64,000 bases of DNA from Limosilactobacillus reuteri (lineage in GTDB: Bacteria > Bacillota > Bacilli > Lactobacillales > Lactobacillaceae): positions 124,001 to 188,000 of the forward strand of contig NZ_JAJGTZ010000044.1 in assembly GCF_020784725.1 (NCBI RefSeq), in the 5' to 3' direction. Numbering within the stretch: position 1 is the stretch's first letter; every line of letters begins with the position of its first letter. The position numbers and the translations under genes were made by a program. A model generated the notes under the pieces. It saw only the letters and a list, made by a program, of their open reading frames with translations, was not told where the DNA came from and did no database searches. Shown in pieces: positions 16,738 to 26,500 of the stretch.

Positions 16738-18159
16738 ATGGAAACACAAAATTGGCTATTAAAGCAAGCAGCAACTCAGCCGAACCAGATTGCAATTGAC
16801 GATGGGAATGAGCGCTTATCATTTATTGAATTAAAAAAACAGGTAGAGGTACTTGTGGGAAAAATTGACTACCTTAATCCTGGTTCGCGGGTTGGTCTCC
16901 TAGCAACCAATAGTCTGATGAGTTATAAACTAGCATTAGCAATCATGTGTAGTGGCCGCACGATTGTCTGGTTGAACTGGCGACTTGCTAGTGAAGAACT
17001 TGAACGGCAGATCAAAGATAGTAAACTTCAGCTGTGCTTAGTTGAAAATTCTCTCTGGCGCTCCGGAATGACGAATCTTTTTAAGTCATACAGTGCATTT
17101 TTGATAACGAGCGCTGATCCAGGAGAGTTGGTTCCAGTCTTTAAATCAAACTGGGTAGCTAGCATCATGTATACTTCCGGTACGACTGGTCAACCGAAGG
17201 GAGTTTTGCAAACTTTTGGCAATCATTTTTATTCAGCAGTCTCTTCCGCATTGAATTTAGGTTTGTCGCCTGCAGATAAGTGGTTATGCGTAGCGCCGAT
17301 CTTTCATATTAGTGGTTTTTCGATTATCATGCGGGGATTAATTTATGGGATGACAGTTCGTTTGGTTGAGAAGTTTCGTGCCGAAGAAATTGAACGAATT
17401 TTGGCAAATGAAACGGTCACCATTATGTCAGTTGTTCCCTTTATGCTAAAAAAGCTTATTCAGCAACAAAATAAGACCAATATACACTATAATTCAGCAT
17501 TTCGTTGTATGTTGCTCGGGGGCGGAACGATTGATCGGGAAACGCTCGAAACATGTCTGCAACGGTCAATTCCTGTTGTTCAATGCTATGGAATGACGGA
17601 AACATGTTCCCAAATTGCGGCATTACGGTCAGCCGATGCACTCCTAAAATTAGGATCAGTTGGGCAGCCACTATTCTCAACCCAACTAAAACTTAGTAAA
17701 GATGGTGAAATTCTGCTGAAAACACCGGCTTTAACTCCTGGCTATCTTAACCTGCCTAATAAACTACCTTCTAAAATGATTGACGGTTGGTACCGGACAG
17801 GAGATATTGGTCACCTGGACCAAGAAGGGTACCTCTATATTGATGGGCGCGCAGATGAAATGTTGATCTCTGGCGGAGAAAATATTTTTCCCCAAGAAGT
17901 TGAGCAGGTCTACCAACGTTACCCACAAATTAATGAAGTTGCAGTCGTTGGTCAAGATGATTCTGTTTGGGGCCAAGTGCCTGTAGCCTTTGTCGTCAGT
18001 GATCGTCGTCTTTCTCCAACTAAGCTAATGAAGTATGGTTATGAACATTTGGCGCGATATAAGGTTCCGCAACAGTATATTTTCGTTTCAGAATTGCCGA
18101 AAAACGCGAGTGGCAAGATTCGTCGGTTTATGTTACGAGAAAAATTGAATAGTGAGTAA
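16738..18159 (+). CDS. menE: o-Succinylbenzoate-CoA ligase
   Basis: A 473-residue adenylate-forming enzyme that activates o-succinylbenzoate to its CoA ester with ATP. The AMP-binding P-loop YTSGTTGQPKG is at about residues 145-155, with A5 YGMTETCSQ, A7 GWYRTGDIG and A10 lysine motif PKNASGKIRR. It is co-transcribed with menB and ended by a strong terminator. Substrate assignment rests on linkage to menB as well as overall similarity. Confidence 0.92.
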   Translation: METQNWLLKQAATQPNQIAIDDGNERLSFIELKKQVEVLVGKIDYLNPGSRVGLLATNSLMSYKLALAIMCSGRTIVWLNWRLASEELERQIKDSKLQLCLVENSLWRSGMTNLFKSYSAFLITSADPGELVPVFKSNWVASIMYTSGTTGQPKGVLQTFGNHFYSAVSSALNLGLSPADKWLCVAPIFHISGFSIIMRGLIYGMTVRLVEKFRAEEIERILANETVTIMSVVPFMLKKLIQQQNKTNIHYNSAFRCMLLGGGTIDRETLETCLQRSIPVVQCYGMTETCSQIAALRSADALLKLGSVGQPLFSTQLKLSKDGEILLKTPALTPGYLNLPNKLPSKMIDGWYRTGDIGHLDQEGYLYIDGRADEMLISGGENIFPQEVEQVYQRYPQINEVAVVGQDDSVWGQVPVAFVVSDRRLSPTKLMKYGYEHLARYKVPQQYIFVSELPKNASGKIRRFMLREKLNSE

Positions 18160-18206
18160 AAAAACGAGGCTGAGAGAAAACAAAGGTTTTCTCTCGCCTC
18201 GTTTTT
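18160..18206 (+). terminator. Terminator after menE
   Basis: Stem of about 20 bp, AAAAACGAGGC-TGAGAGAAAAC / GTTTTCTCTC-GCCTCGTTTTT, with loop AAAG. The same GAGGCTGAGAGAAAA hairpin begins the repeat at 27399. Confidence 0.9.
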
Positions 18207-18219
18207 ACGAACAATAGCA

Positions 18220-18356
18220 AGATAACGTGGAACTAGCTTCGCGTCGTCACAAGGCTCGAGTTTAAGTACGAACGCTAATCAGCCCGTGCCGTGCTAATCA
18301 TCGTTCTAGCTTAGCCCACCGCCTTGTCGAGGAGATTATTTCCTACTTCCATGTCT
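18220..18356 (+). repeat. Dispersed structured repeat, copy A
   Basis: Closely similar to 27461-27600 (same strand) and, reversed, to 56980-57103. It begins AGATAACGTGGAA and ends TTCC-ATGTCT, an imperfect terminal inverted repeat. The shared core reads CCGTGCTAATCA, with internal complementary segments ACAAGGC / GCCTTGT. It lies directly behind a GAGGCTGAGAGAAAA terminator hairpin. No coding potential. Confidence 0.75.
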
Positions 18357-18370
18357 CCAGATTTTTATAA

Positions 18371-18523
18371 TTACTTTTTATTCTTTGCCAACTTTTTGAT
18401 TTCACAATCGTAGTCACAAGCCGCACATTTACCTTGCTTACTTCGTTGAAAAGTCTTAACAAGGAGATAAAAGGCTAACGTAATAATTGCAACAATAATA
18501 ATAACATTAATAATTAATTTCAT
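18371..18523 (-). CDS. FeoB-associated Cys-containing small membrane protein
   Basis: A 50-residue protein with one N-terminal membrane helix (LIINVIIIVAIITLAFYLL) and a cytoplasmic tail carrying CAACDYDC before a Lys-rich end. It matches the small Cys-rich proteins found after feoB in many Firmicutes. Its ATG lies 6 bases beyond the feoB stop, with GGTGAT across the junction as ribosome binding site. It is likely an accessory of ferrous iron uptake. Confidence 0.85.
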   Translation of the reverse strand: MKLIINVIIIVAIITLAFYLLVKTFQRSKQGKCAACDYDCEIKKLAKNKK

Positions 18524-18529
18524 TTTAAA

Positions 18530-20521
18530 TCACCCAATAAACAATCGACCAACTTGAAAGATAATAAATGCAATCCCATAAGCAACGACTAAACTGGATG
18601 CAACAGAATAAAGCATCCACTTTGTAGAACCAGTTTCTTGCTTGATTGTTGCTAACGTTGCAAAACATGGTGCATATAAGAGAATAAAGACCAGTAACGT
18701 GTAAGCAGAAAGCGGAGTCATAAACTGACCAAGGGAAGCGATGAGGAACGCTTTACTGCTTGTGTGGAACATTACCATCATACTAGAAGTAATAACCTCT
18801 TTGGCAAGGATTCCTGTAAACAAAGCACTGATTGGCTGCCACTGGTCAAGACCAATTGGCTTAAAGACCGGAACAAGGATGTGTCCAAGGCCGGCTGCAA
18901 AACTATTAGCCGAATTAGTAACAAAACCACTAGGGCCAAAACTTGATAATATCCAGATTAAAACAGTTCCGGCAAAAATAATTGTCCCAGCTTTTTTAAT
19001 AAATCCCTTACCCTTATCCCATGTGCCGTGCCAAATTACATCAAGACGGGGAAGATGATAGTGCGGGAGTTCAACTACAAACACTGAGCTTTCTTTTACC
19101 TTAAAGATTACTTGATAGAATTTTGCCATTGCTAAAGCCACGACAATCCCTAGGAAGTAGACTGATAAAACAATCAGTGCTTGGTGACGTGGGAAGAAAG
19201 CGGCAACGAATAAACTATAAATCGGTAGGCGGGCTGAACAGCTCATAAACGGCATGATTAAGGTAGTGATCAGTCGTTCTTTAGGCTGTTCAATTGTTCG
19301 CGCGGCCATGATTCCCGTAACATTACAACCAAAACCAATAATTAATGGAATAAAAGATTTGCCATTTAAACCAATCATCTGCATTACCCGGTCTGTTACT
19401 AAGGCTGCTCGCGCCATGTAACCAGAGTCCTCAAGCAAGGAAATGCAGGCAAAGAGCATGAAGATTTGCGGAATAAAGGCTAAAACTCCCCCGACTCCGG
19501 CGATAATGCCGTTAACGACTAGCGACCGTAATGCGGGAATTGCCCCTAGACTAGCGAGGGTTTGGTCAGCAGTAGTTGAAACCGGGCCTGAGATAAACTG
19601 ATCAAGCATATCGGAAAGTGGGGTACCAACCCAATCAAAGGACAGCTTAAACATTACAAAGAAAATTAAGACGAAAATTGGTAAGCCAAGAATCGGGTTG
19701 GTAACGATTTTGTCGATTCGACTTGTCAGCTCAACTTGCCCACCGTTGTTAAGTGGATGACGGGTCTGATCAAGCGTGTCTTCAATAAACTGTAACCGGA
19801 CTTCAAAAATCTGGTCGGCAAACTTTTGCGCGTCATAATATTTTTGTTGCGAAAGCAGGGGAGTTAGCCCTTTTTCTTGGGCAAATTTACGGATTACTTT
19901 ATTCTTGCTTATGAATTGAATCGCTAACCAACGCGCAACTTGGGGTGAAAAAGAATAATCACTTTCCAGCGCTGTACTTGCCTGCCTGATTGCCTGTTTG
20001 ATCATAGGGGGATAATCTAAATCGAGTTGGGTAGGGTGGAGCGAATTACAATTGATAGTTTCTTTTCGTAATTGATCAATTCCTTGGTGTCCACGTGCAT
20101 TTGTTGTCATTACTTTACAACCCAGCCTTTTTTCAAGCAGGTCAATATCGTAGTCGTACCCTGATCGACGGAGGTCATCAATCATATTAAGAACCAAAAC
20201 AACAGGATAGCCGAGTTCCAATACCTCGATTGTTAGCAAAAGGTTTCGTTTTAACTGACTAGCATTTGTAATATTTAAGACCATATTAGGTTGATTATGC
20301 ATTAAGTAGTTAGTTACCACTGCTTCATCTTTTGTCAAAGGATCGAGTGAATATACACCAGGTAAATCGATAATAATAATATCCGTTCCTTTAAGTGTCC
20401 CTTGTTTCTTTTCAACTGTGACTCCTGTCCAATTACCAACATAGGCGTATTTATCAGTGAGCGAGTTAAACAGGGTAGTTTTGCCAGTATTAGGGTTTCC
20501 AATCAGTGCAACTGTTGTCAT
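18530..20521 (-). CDS. feoB: Ferrous iron transporter FeoB
   Basis: A 663-residue GTP-dependent Fe2+ permease. The N-terminal G domain has G1 GNPNTGKT (residues 8-15), G3 DLPGVYSL and G4 NMID. The membrane part contains the two gate regions with conserved Cys (LIIGFGCNVTG, MSCSARLPIYSLF). The ATG at 20521, one base after the feoA stop, is the correct start; a longer frame to 20584 would overlap feoA. Operon order is feoA-feoB-small Cys protein. Confidence 0.96.
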   Translation of the reverse strand: MTTVALIGNPNTGKTTLFNSLTDKYAYVGNWTGVTVEKKQGTLKGTDIIIIDLPGVYSLDPLTKDEAVVTNYLMHNQPNMVLNITNASQLKRNLLLTIEVLELGYPVVLVLNMIDDLRRSGYDYDIDLLEKRLGCKVMTTNARGHQGIDQLRKETINCNSLHPTQLDLDYPPMIKQAIRQASTALESDYSFSPQVARWLAIQFISKNKVIRKFAQEKGLTPLLSQQKYYDAQKFADQIFEVRLQFIEDTLDQTRHPLNNGGQVELTSRIDKIVTNPILGLPIFVLIFFVMFKLSFDWVGTPLSDMLDQFISGPVSTTADQTLASLGAIPALRSLVVNGIIAGVGGVLAFIPQIFMLFACISLLEDSGYMARAALVTDRVMQMIGLNGKSFIPLIIGFGCNVTGIMAARTIEQPKERLITTLIMPFMSCSARLPIYSLFVAAFFPRHQALIVLSVYFLGIVVALAMAKFYQVIFKVKESSVFVVELPHYHLPRLDVIWHGTWDKGKGFIKKAGTIIFAGTVLIWILSSFGPSGFVTNSANSFAAGLGHILVPVFKPIGLDQWQPISALFTGILAKEVITSSMMVMFHTSSKAFLIASLGQFMTPLSAYTLLVFILLYAPCFATLATIKQETGSTKWMLYSVASSLVVAYGIAFIIFQVGRLFIG

Positions 20522-20522
20522 T

Positions 20523-20729
20523 TTATTCTGCCCCCGTAAGCATTGTAAAAACAGCATACCGCAAACCAATTCGTTGGTGATCATTTTCGATTATCACTGG
20601 ACCATGAAAGGGATATTTTTGAACTACTTTAATCGGACACCCTTCACACAAGCCCATATCATGTAATCGGGCAGCAGTGGCTGTGTTTAAACAGTCAAAT
20701 GAGTGAAGAATATAATTTTGTTGAATCAT
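20523..20729 (-). CDS. feoA: Ferrous iron transport protein FeoA
   Basis: A 68-residue SH3-like protein that assists FeoB. It shows the FeoA pattern ARLHDMGLCEGCPIKVVQKYPFHGPVII and ends near RYAVFTML. ATG 20729 has AGGTGG 5 bases upstream. It is transcribed divergently from the suf operon, so iron uptake and Fe-S assembly share one 220-bp control region, which contains several TATAAT-like elements but no Fur site that can be named. Confidence 0.92.
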   Translation of the reverse strand: MIQQNYILHSFDCLNTATAARLHDMGLCEGCPIKVVQKYPFHGPVIIENDHQRIGLRYAVFTMLTGAE

Positions 20730-20864
20730 TATCGCCACCTGCCTTGTTAAATATTCCGAAATTGTATAAGTGTTATATTATATCTTATTATACACTCAAA
20801 TTATTCATCGAGAAAGCGCTTAAAATAAATTGAGATGAATAGTTTTATTTTTTTATTATTCGGA

Positions 20865-20870
20865 TATAAT
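20865..20870 (+). promoter_or_regulatory. -10 element before suf operon
   Basis: TATAAT about 80 bases upstream of the sufC ATG. The -35 is not clear. Confidence 0.4.
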
Positions 20871-20951
20871 AAGAATGTAAAGAATTTATTGATATTTATG
20901 GAATATTTGCCGAGAATATTTTGGAATATTTCGGTCAGGAGGATGAATTTT

Positions 20952-21749
20952 ATGGCAACACTAGAAATAAAGGATCTTCACGTTTCGGTTAAAGATGAAG
21001 AAAGCAAAGAAGAAAAGGAGATCCTTAAAGGGGTTAACCTCAAGATGAAGACTGGAGAAATTCATGCAATTATGGGACCAAATGGAACTGGTAAGTCTAC
21101 ACTTTCTCAAACCATCATGGGTCACCCTAACTATCATGTTACGCAAGGAGATATTCTTCTTGACGGGGAAAGCATTGTTGACATGCCAGTCGATGAACGG
21201 GCACGAAAAGGTCTTTTTCTTGCAATGCAATATCCCGCTGAAATTCAAGGGGTTACTAATGCTGAATTCCTTCGAGCAGCGATCAATGCTCGTCGCCCTG
21301 AAGATGATCAGATTTCAGTAATGGACTTTATTAAGAAACTCGACAAGAACTTGGAATTGCTTGATATGAGTCAATCCATGACTGAACGTTATCTTAATGA
21401 GGGATTTTCTGGTGGTGAAAAGAAGCGGAATGAAATTTTGCAGCTTTTAATGATTGAACCTAGTTTTGCGATTCTTGATGAAATTGACTCTGGACTTGAT
21501 ATTGATGCTCTTAAGGTGGTTTCAAAGGGCGTTAACTCAATGCGGGGCGACAACTTTGGTTCATTAATTATTACCCACTATCAACGTCTTTTGAACTACA
21601 TTGTTCCCGATACGGTTCACGTAATGATGGGTGGCCGAATTGTAAAAACCGGTGGCCCTGATCTTGCTAAGAAACTTGAAGATGAAGGTTACGCTGGCTT
21701 ACGTGACGAATTAGGTCTTGATATCAAACTTGTAGATGATGAAGACTAG
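20952..21749 (+). CDS. sufC: Fe-S assembly ATPase SufC
   Basis: A 265-residue ABC-type ATPase of the SufBCD scaffold. Walker A is GPNGTGKSTL, the signature FSGGEKKRNE and Walker B ILDEIDSGLDIDALK. The start at 20952 follows AGGAGG with a 9-base gap; the upstream 39 codons are not supported. It is the first gene of sufC-D-S-U-B-T, a common Firmicute order, with no transcription stop visible between genes. Confidence 0.96.
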   Translation: MATLEIKDLHVSVKDEESKEEKEILKGVNLKMKTGEIHAIMGPNGTGKSTLSQTIMGHPNYHVTQGDILLDGESIVDMPVDERARKGLFLAMQYPAEIQGVTNAEFLRAAINARRPEDDQISVMDFIKKLDKNLELLDMSQSMTERYLNEGFSGGEKKRNEILQLLMIEPSFAILDEIDSGLDIDALKVVSKGVNSMRGDNFGSLIITHYQRLLNYIVPDTVHVMMGGRIVKTGGPDLAKKLEDEGYAGLRDELGLDIKLVDDED

Positions 21750-21760
21750 GAGGCAGTTTG

Positions 21761-23050
21761 ATGACAGAATTAAACTCAGCAAAAGAACAAATAATTGCTG
21801 CTAGTAAGGCAAATAATGAACCTCAGCAATTGATTGATCGCCGGCTTAGTGCTCGTGAGTTGATGGAAAAGCTCCGTTTGCCGCGGATGCAACGATTCGA
21901 TTTTCGAACTTGGCCCCTTATTGTGGATCGGCCATTGAAATGGATTGAATCAGACACCAGCTTAGTTGAAAAACCAGCCGCCGATGATGAAGTAATTAAG
22001 GTAACCCAGTTGGGACAAACTTTGCTCCACGTTAACTTGCCACAAAAGCTTCAAGATCAGGGGGTTATTCTCACAGATATCTTTGCTGCTGCTCGTGAAT
22101 ATCCTGAACTTTTCAATAAATACTTCATGACTGCCATTAACCCCGAAGAAAACCTCTTAACTGCTTATCATCTTGCTTATCTTAATGCCGGGTTATTCCT
22201 CTATATTCCAAAGAACGTTGAAATTGAAAAGCCAATTGAGGTCGAAATTATTCAGGACAGCACTCAAGATGAGCCCCTGATTTCGCATATTCTAGTAATT
22301 GCCGATCGTGGCAGCCGAATTAAGTTTATCCAGCACCTTACAACGATTGGGGATCATGAGAATGCCGCTAATATGATGATTGAATTAATGGCACAGGAAA
22401 ATAGTGAGATTGACTTTTCTTCCTTAGATGAATTTGGTCCCCATACCCATACTTATTTTAAGCGGCGTGCCGATATTGGCAAAGATGCGCATGTTGAATG
22501 GGCAGTCGGCTTGATGAATGATGGTGCCACAGTTGGTGACATGGATTCCGAATTGCTAGGTGATGGGGGTTATGCTAACTCAAAGATGATTGCCGTAACT
22601 ACTCGTGACCAAGAAGTTGGCGTCAACAACCGTGTTACCAACCATGGCAAGCACACCACTGGATTGATTAACCAGCGGGGCGTCATTCTTGAAAAGTCTG
22701 AATTAATTTTTAATGGAATTGGGCAAATTATTCATGGTGCTCATGGGGCAAAGGCAGACCAACAAAACCGGGTATTGATTATGTCCGATCAAGCACGGGG
22801 AGATGCTAACCCAATTCTGTTAATTGACGAAAATGATGTTGAGGCAGGACATGCGGCTAGTGTTGGCCCAGTTGATCAACAACAAATGTATTACTTAATG
22901 AGTCGGGGAATTCCGCGCGCGCAAGCAGAACGAATGGTTATTCGAGGATTCTTAGGAGCAGTCTTGAGTGCAATCCCAGCAGCGGATGTACGGAATAAGT
23001 TAATTACGATTCTTGAAAGGAAGCTCGCCGATGGACAACAATACGAATGA
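21761..23050 (+). CDS. sufD: Fe-S assembly scaffold SufD
   Basis: A 429-residue beta-helix scaffold protein that forms the SufBC2D complex. The C-terminal conserved region reads [26 protein letters not shown], shared in form with SufB. ATG 21761 is preceded by AGGAGG with 7 bases; the TTG at 21758 is not needed. It overlaps sufS by 20 bases. Confidence 0.93.
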   Translation: MTELNSAKEQIIAASKANNEPQQLIDRRLSARELMEKLRLPRMQRFDFRTWPLIVDRPLKWIESDTSLVEKPAADDEVIKVTQLGQTLLHVNLPQKLQDQGVILTDIFAAAREYPELFNKYFMTAINPEENLLTAYHLAYLNAGLFLYIPKNVEIEKPIEVEIIQDSTQDEPLISHILVIADRGSRIKFIQHLTTIGDHENAANMMIELMAQENSEIDFSSLDEFGPHTHTYFKRRADIGKDAHVEWAVGLMNDGATVGDMDSELLGDGGYANSKMIAVTTRDQEVGVNNRVTNHGKHTTGLINQRGVILEKSELIFNGIGQIIHGAHGAKADQQNRVLIMSDQARGDANPILLIDENDVEAGHAASVGPVDQQQMYYLMSRGIPRAQAERMVIRGFLGAVLSAIPAADVRNKLITILERKLADGQQYE

Positions 23051-24269
23051 TTATTTAGCCGACTTTCCAGCACTTAATCAGCAGGTTAATGATGAACGCT
23101 TAGCCTACCTTGATAATGCTGCGACTGTTCAGCGCCCGCGTCAGGTAATTCAGGCACTTGTTAACTTTTATGAACAAGATAATGCAAATGTTCACCGAGG
23201 GGTTCATACACTAGCAGAACGTGCGACTAAGGATTATGAAGAAGCGCGAAAAAAAGTGCAAAAGTTTATTAACGCGCCGAGTGCTAATGAAATCATCTTT
23301 ACCAAGGGGTGTACGGATGGGTTAAATCTCGTCGTTGCAACCTATGGCGAACAAAATATTCAACCTGGTGATGAGATTGTTATTTCAATCATGGAACACC
23401 ATAGTAACCTTATTCCTTGGCAACAACTAGCTAAGGAAAAGGGCGCTACCTTGAAATATATTGAATTAACTCCAGATGGCGAACTTGATCTTGCAGATGC
23501 TAAAACGAAAATTACCGATAAGACAAAGATTGTGGCAGTAGCCCATGCTAGTAATGTATTAGGAACAGTGACGCCCTTGAAAGAATTAGCAACGATTGCG
23601 CACCAACATGGGGCAATCGTTGTCGGTGATGGGGCGCAAGCAGTTCCACATATGCCGGTCGATGTACAAGAGCTTGATGTTGACTTTTACGCTTTCTCTG
23701 GTCATAAGATGATGAGTCCGATGGGAATTGGGGTTTTGTACGGAAAAGAGAACTTATTACGAGCGATGCCTCCTTACCAATACGGTGGAGAAATGATTAA
23801 TGCTGTTCACCGTAATGAGAGTACCTGGGCTGATATCCCGTTTAAATTTGAAGTAGGAACCCAAAATATTGCTGGAGCGGTTGGCCTGGGAGCTGCGATT
23901 GATTATTTAAATAGTATTGGCATGGATAGGATTGTGCAAAAAGAACAGGAACTTGTTAACTATGTTTTGCCTAAGTTAATTGCCATTCCAGATGTCGAAA
24001 TTTATGGTCCACAATCGCCAGCAAAGCATACTGGGGTAATTGCCTTTAATATCAAAGGCCTTCATCCCCATGATGTTGCTACGGCCCTTGATATGGATGG
24101 AGTAGCAGTCCGCGCCGGTCACCATTGTGCGCAGCCACTCATGGAAGACTTGGGCGTAACAGCAACTGCTCGTGCCAGTTTTTATTTTTACAATACTAAA
24201 GATGATGCTGATCAATTAATTGACGCAATCAAGGAAACAAAGGAGTTCTTTAACATTGGGACTATCTAA
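23031..24269 (+). CDS. sufS: Cysteine desulfurase SufS
   Basis: A 412-residue PLP enzyme that extracts sulfur from cysteine for cluster assembly. The PLP lysine is K226 in FSGHKMMSP, and the catalytic persulfide-forming cysteine is C366 in AGHHCAQPL. It starts at ATG 23031, within the sufD end, behind GAAAGGAAG. The partner acceptor SufU follows with a 14-base overlap. Confidence 0.95.
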   Translation: MDNNTNDYLADFPALNQQVNDERLAYLDNAATVQRPRQVIQALVNFYEQDNANVHRGVHTLAERATKDYEEARKKVQKFINAPSANEIIFTKGCTDGLNLVVATYGEQNIQPGDEIVISIMEHHSNLIPWQQLAKEKGATLKYIELTPDGELDLADAKTKITDKTKIVAVAHASNVLGTVTPLKELATIAHQHGAIVVGDGAQAVPHMPVDVQELDVDFYAFSGHKMMSPMGIGVLYGKENLLRAMPPYQYGGEMINAVHRNESTWADIPFKFEVGTQNIAGAVGLGAAIDYLNSIGMDRIVQKEQELVNYVLPKLIAIPDVEIYGPQSPAKHTGVIAFNIKGLHPHDVATALDMDGVAVRAGHHCAQPLMEDLGVTATARASFYFYNTKDDADQLIDAIKETKEFFNIGTI

Positions 24270-24717
24270 GTTAAACAGTTTATACCGTGAAGTGATTCTC
24301 GATTATGCCGATCATCCACATAATAAAGGAGAATTAGCAACTACTACGAACGCAATGACCCTTCATAATCCTACTTGTGGAGATACGATTAATCTTCAGG
24401 TCGAAATAGAAGATAACAAGATCAAAAATATTGCCTATACTGGTGATGGCTGTACTATTAGTCAAGCGTCAGCAAGCATGATGACTGATGCTGTTAAGGG
24501 AAAAACAACTGAAGAAGCCCTGGCAATGGCAAAGACTTTTTCTGATATGGCAATTGGCAAAGAACATTCAGAAGTTGAATTGGATCAACTAGGGGATGCC
24601 CGGATTCTTACCAGTATTATGGAATTCCCAGCCCGAATAAAGTGCGCCACGCTCTCGTGGTGGGCATTACAACGAGCATTGTTAAAGGATAGCAAGGAGG
24701 AAGAAAATAATGAGTAA
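24256..24717 (+). CDS. sufU: Zinc-dependent sulfurtransferase SufU
   Basis: A 153-residue SufU, which accepts persulfide sulfur from SufS. The zinc ligands are placed as in the family: C41 and D43 (PTCGDT), C66 (GDGCTI) and C130 (RIKCATL). The start is TTG 24256 ([13 protein letters not shown]), supported by AAAGGAG 10 bases upstream and by family length. The 12 extra upstream codons lie inside sufS and are unlikely to be used. Confidence 0.93.
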   Translation: MGLSKLNSLYREVILDYADHPHNKGELATTTNAMTLHNPTCGDTINLQVEIEDNKIKNIAYTGDGCTISQASASMMTDAVKGKTTEEALAMAKTFSDMAIGKEHSEVELDQLGDARILTSIMEFPARIKCATLSWWALQRALLKDSKEEENNE

Positions 24718-26119
24718 TGATGCAGCTAGCATTATAAATAATAATGACCAGTACGAATACGGCTTTCACGATAACGTTGAACCGGAATATTCAACTGGGA
24801 GAGGGTTAACAGAAGAAACTGTCCGCAAAATTTCAGCTGCTAAGCATGAACCTAAATGGATGCTAGATTACCGACTTAAGGCCTACAAGATTTATAGAGA
24901 ATTACCGATGCCAAAGTTTGGGCCAGATTTATCCGAGTTAGACCTTAAGAACATGCTTTACTACCAAAAGATGACCGATAAAAAGTTTCGCGACTGGGAT
25001 GATGTGCCCGAAGATTTAAAACGGACTTTTGATCGGTTAGGAGTTCCGGAAGCAGAACGAAAATACCTAGCCGGTTCATCTGCTCAATATGAATCCGAAG
25101 TTGTTTATCACAATATGAAAAATGAGTTTGAAAAGTTGGGGATTATTTTTACTGATACAGATACAGCCTTAAAAGAATACCCAGAATTATTTAAGAAATG
25201 GTTTGGTAAATTAGTTCAACCAACTGATAATAAATTCGCGGCCCTAAATGCAGCAGTATGGTCGGGTGGTTCATTTATTTATGTACCAAAGGGCGTTAAG
25301 ACAAAGACGCCAATTCAATCTTACTTCCGGCTTAATGCGGAAAACTCAGGGCAATTTGAGCGGACCTTGATTATTGTTGATGAAGGGGCAAGTGTCGATT
25401 ATGTCGAAGGATGTACTGCTCCCAATTACTCTTCTGATAGTCTTCATGCTGCAGTTGTTGAGGTTAACGTCTGCAAGGATGCTTACTGCCGTTACACAAC
25501 TATTCAGAACTGGTCTGATAACGTTTATAGTCTAGAAACAAAACGGGCAGCAGCGGCAGAAAATGCAACCATGGAATGGGTTGATGGGAACCTTGGCTCA
25601 AAAGTTACGATGAAGTACCCAAGTGTCTACCTTAATGGTGAAGGTGCACGGGGAACAATGCTTTCTATTGCAGTTGCCAGCAATGGAATTCACCAAGATT
25701 CAGGAGCCCGAATGATCCACAATGCTAAAAATACATCTAGTTCAATAGTTTCAAAATCGATTGCTAAGACGGGGGGCTCAACTGATTACCGCGGAACGGT
25801 CCGCTTTGGTAAGCACTCTGATGGCTCTAAAGCCCACGTTGAATGTGATACGATCATTATGGATGACCGATCATCCTCAGATACGATTCCATATAATGAA
25901 ATTGACAATGCTCATGTCGCAATGGAACATGAGGCTAAAGTATCTAAGATCTCTGAAGAACAACTTTACTATCTTATGAGCAGGGGGATTTCAGAAGCAA
26001 AGGCAACTGAAATGATTATTATGGGCTTTGTCGAACCATTTACGAAGGAATTGCCAATGGAATATGCAGTTGAATTGAATCGTTTAATCAGTTTTGAAAT
26101 GGAAGGTTCAATTGGTTAG
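24710..26119 (+). CDS. sufB: Fe-S assembly scaffold SufB
   Basis: A 469-residue core scaffold on which the cluster is built. The hallmark regions [18 protein letters not shown] (conserved Cys) and the C-terminal [20 protein letters not shown] are present. It is preceded by AAGGAGG and overlaps sufU by 8 bases. Full length. Confidence 0.96.
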   Translation: MSNDAASIINNNDQYEYGFHDNVEPEYSTGRGLTEETVRKISAAKHEPKWMLDYRLKAYKIYRELPMPKFGPDLSELDLKNMLYYQKMTDKKFRDWDDVPEDLKRTFDRLGVPEAERKYLAGSSAQYESEVVYHNMKNEFEKLGIIFTDTDTALKEYPELFKKWFGKLVQPTDNKFAALNAAVWSGGSFIYVPKGVKTKTPIQSYFRLNAENSGQFERTLIIVDEGASVDYVEGCTAPNYSSDSLHAAVVEVNVCKDAYCRYTTIQNWSDNVYSLETKRAAAAENATMEWVDGNLGSKVTMKYPSVYLNGEGARGTMLSIAVASNGIHQDSGARMIHNAKNTSSSIVSKSIAKTGGSTDYRGTVRFGKHSDGSKAHVECDTIIMDDRSSSDTIPYNEIDNAHVAMEHEAKVSKISEEQLYYLMSRGISEAKATEMIIMGFVEPFTKELPMEYAVELNRLISFEMEGSIG

Positions 26120-26151
26120 TTGAATTAACAAATAAGTTTGGAGGAACGTTT

Positions 26152-26484
26152 ATGGCTGACGAAAAAGATACCCCCTTTTCACCAATTGAAAATAAAGTGA
26201 TGGATGCGTTGGAAGAAGTTATTGATCCAGAATTGGGAATTGACCTCGTTAACCTTGGCCTTATTTATGATGTTAAGGTTGATGATAATGGTGAATGTAC
26301 GGTTACAATGACTTTAACGACAATGGGCTGTCCATTAGGCGACATCTTAAATCGCGACATTACCAAGGCAGTTACTTCTGTTGAAGGTGTAACTAAATGT
26401 AATATTAACCTTGTGTGGGAACCAGTTTGGGATTTGTCAAGAATGAGTAGGTTTGCTAAAATTGCATTAGGAATTCACGGTTAG
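26152..26484 (+). CDS. sufT: MIP18/DUF59 Fe-S maturation factor (SufT-like)
   Basis: A 110-residue MIP18-family protein with the conserved DPELGIDLVNLGLIYDV block and the TTMGCPLGD cysteine motif, usually involved in transferring Fe-S clusters to apo-proteins. It lies 32 bases after sufB behind GGAGG and closes the suf set. Confidence 0.88.
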   Translation: MADEKDTPFSPIENKVMDALEEVIDPELGIDLVNLGLIYDVKVDDNGECTVTMTLTTMGCPLGDILNRDITKAVTSVEGVTKCNINLVWEPVWDLSRMSRFAKIALGIHG

Positions 26485-26500
26485 ATATAGGAGGTCAGAC

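Noticed and set aside
20814-20821. AAGCGCTT as a CcpA cre site between feoA and sufC
   Set aside because: The flanking bases miss the TG and CA ends of the consensus, and catabolite control of these genes is not expected.
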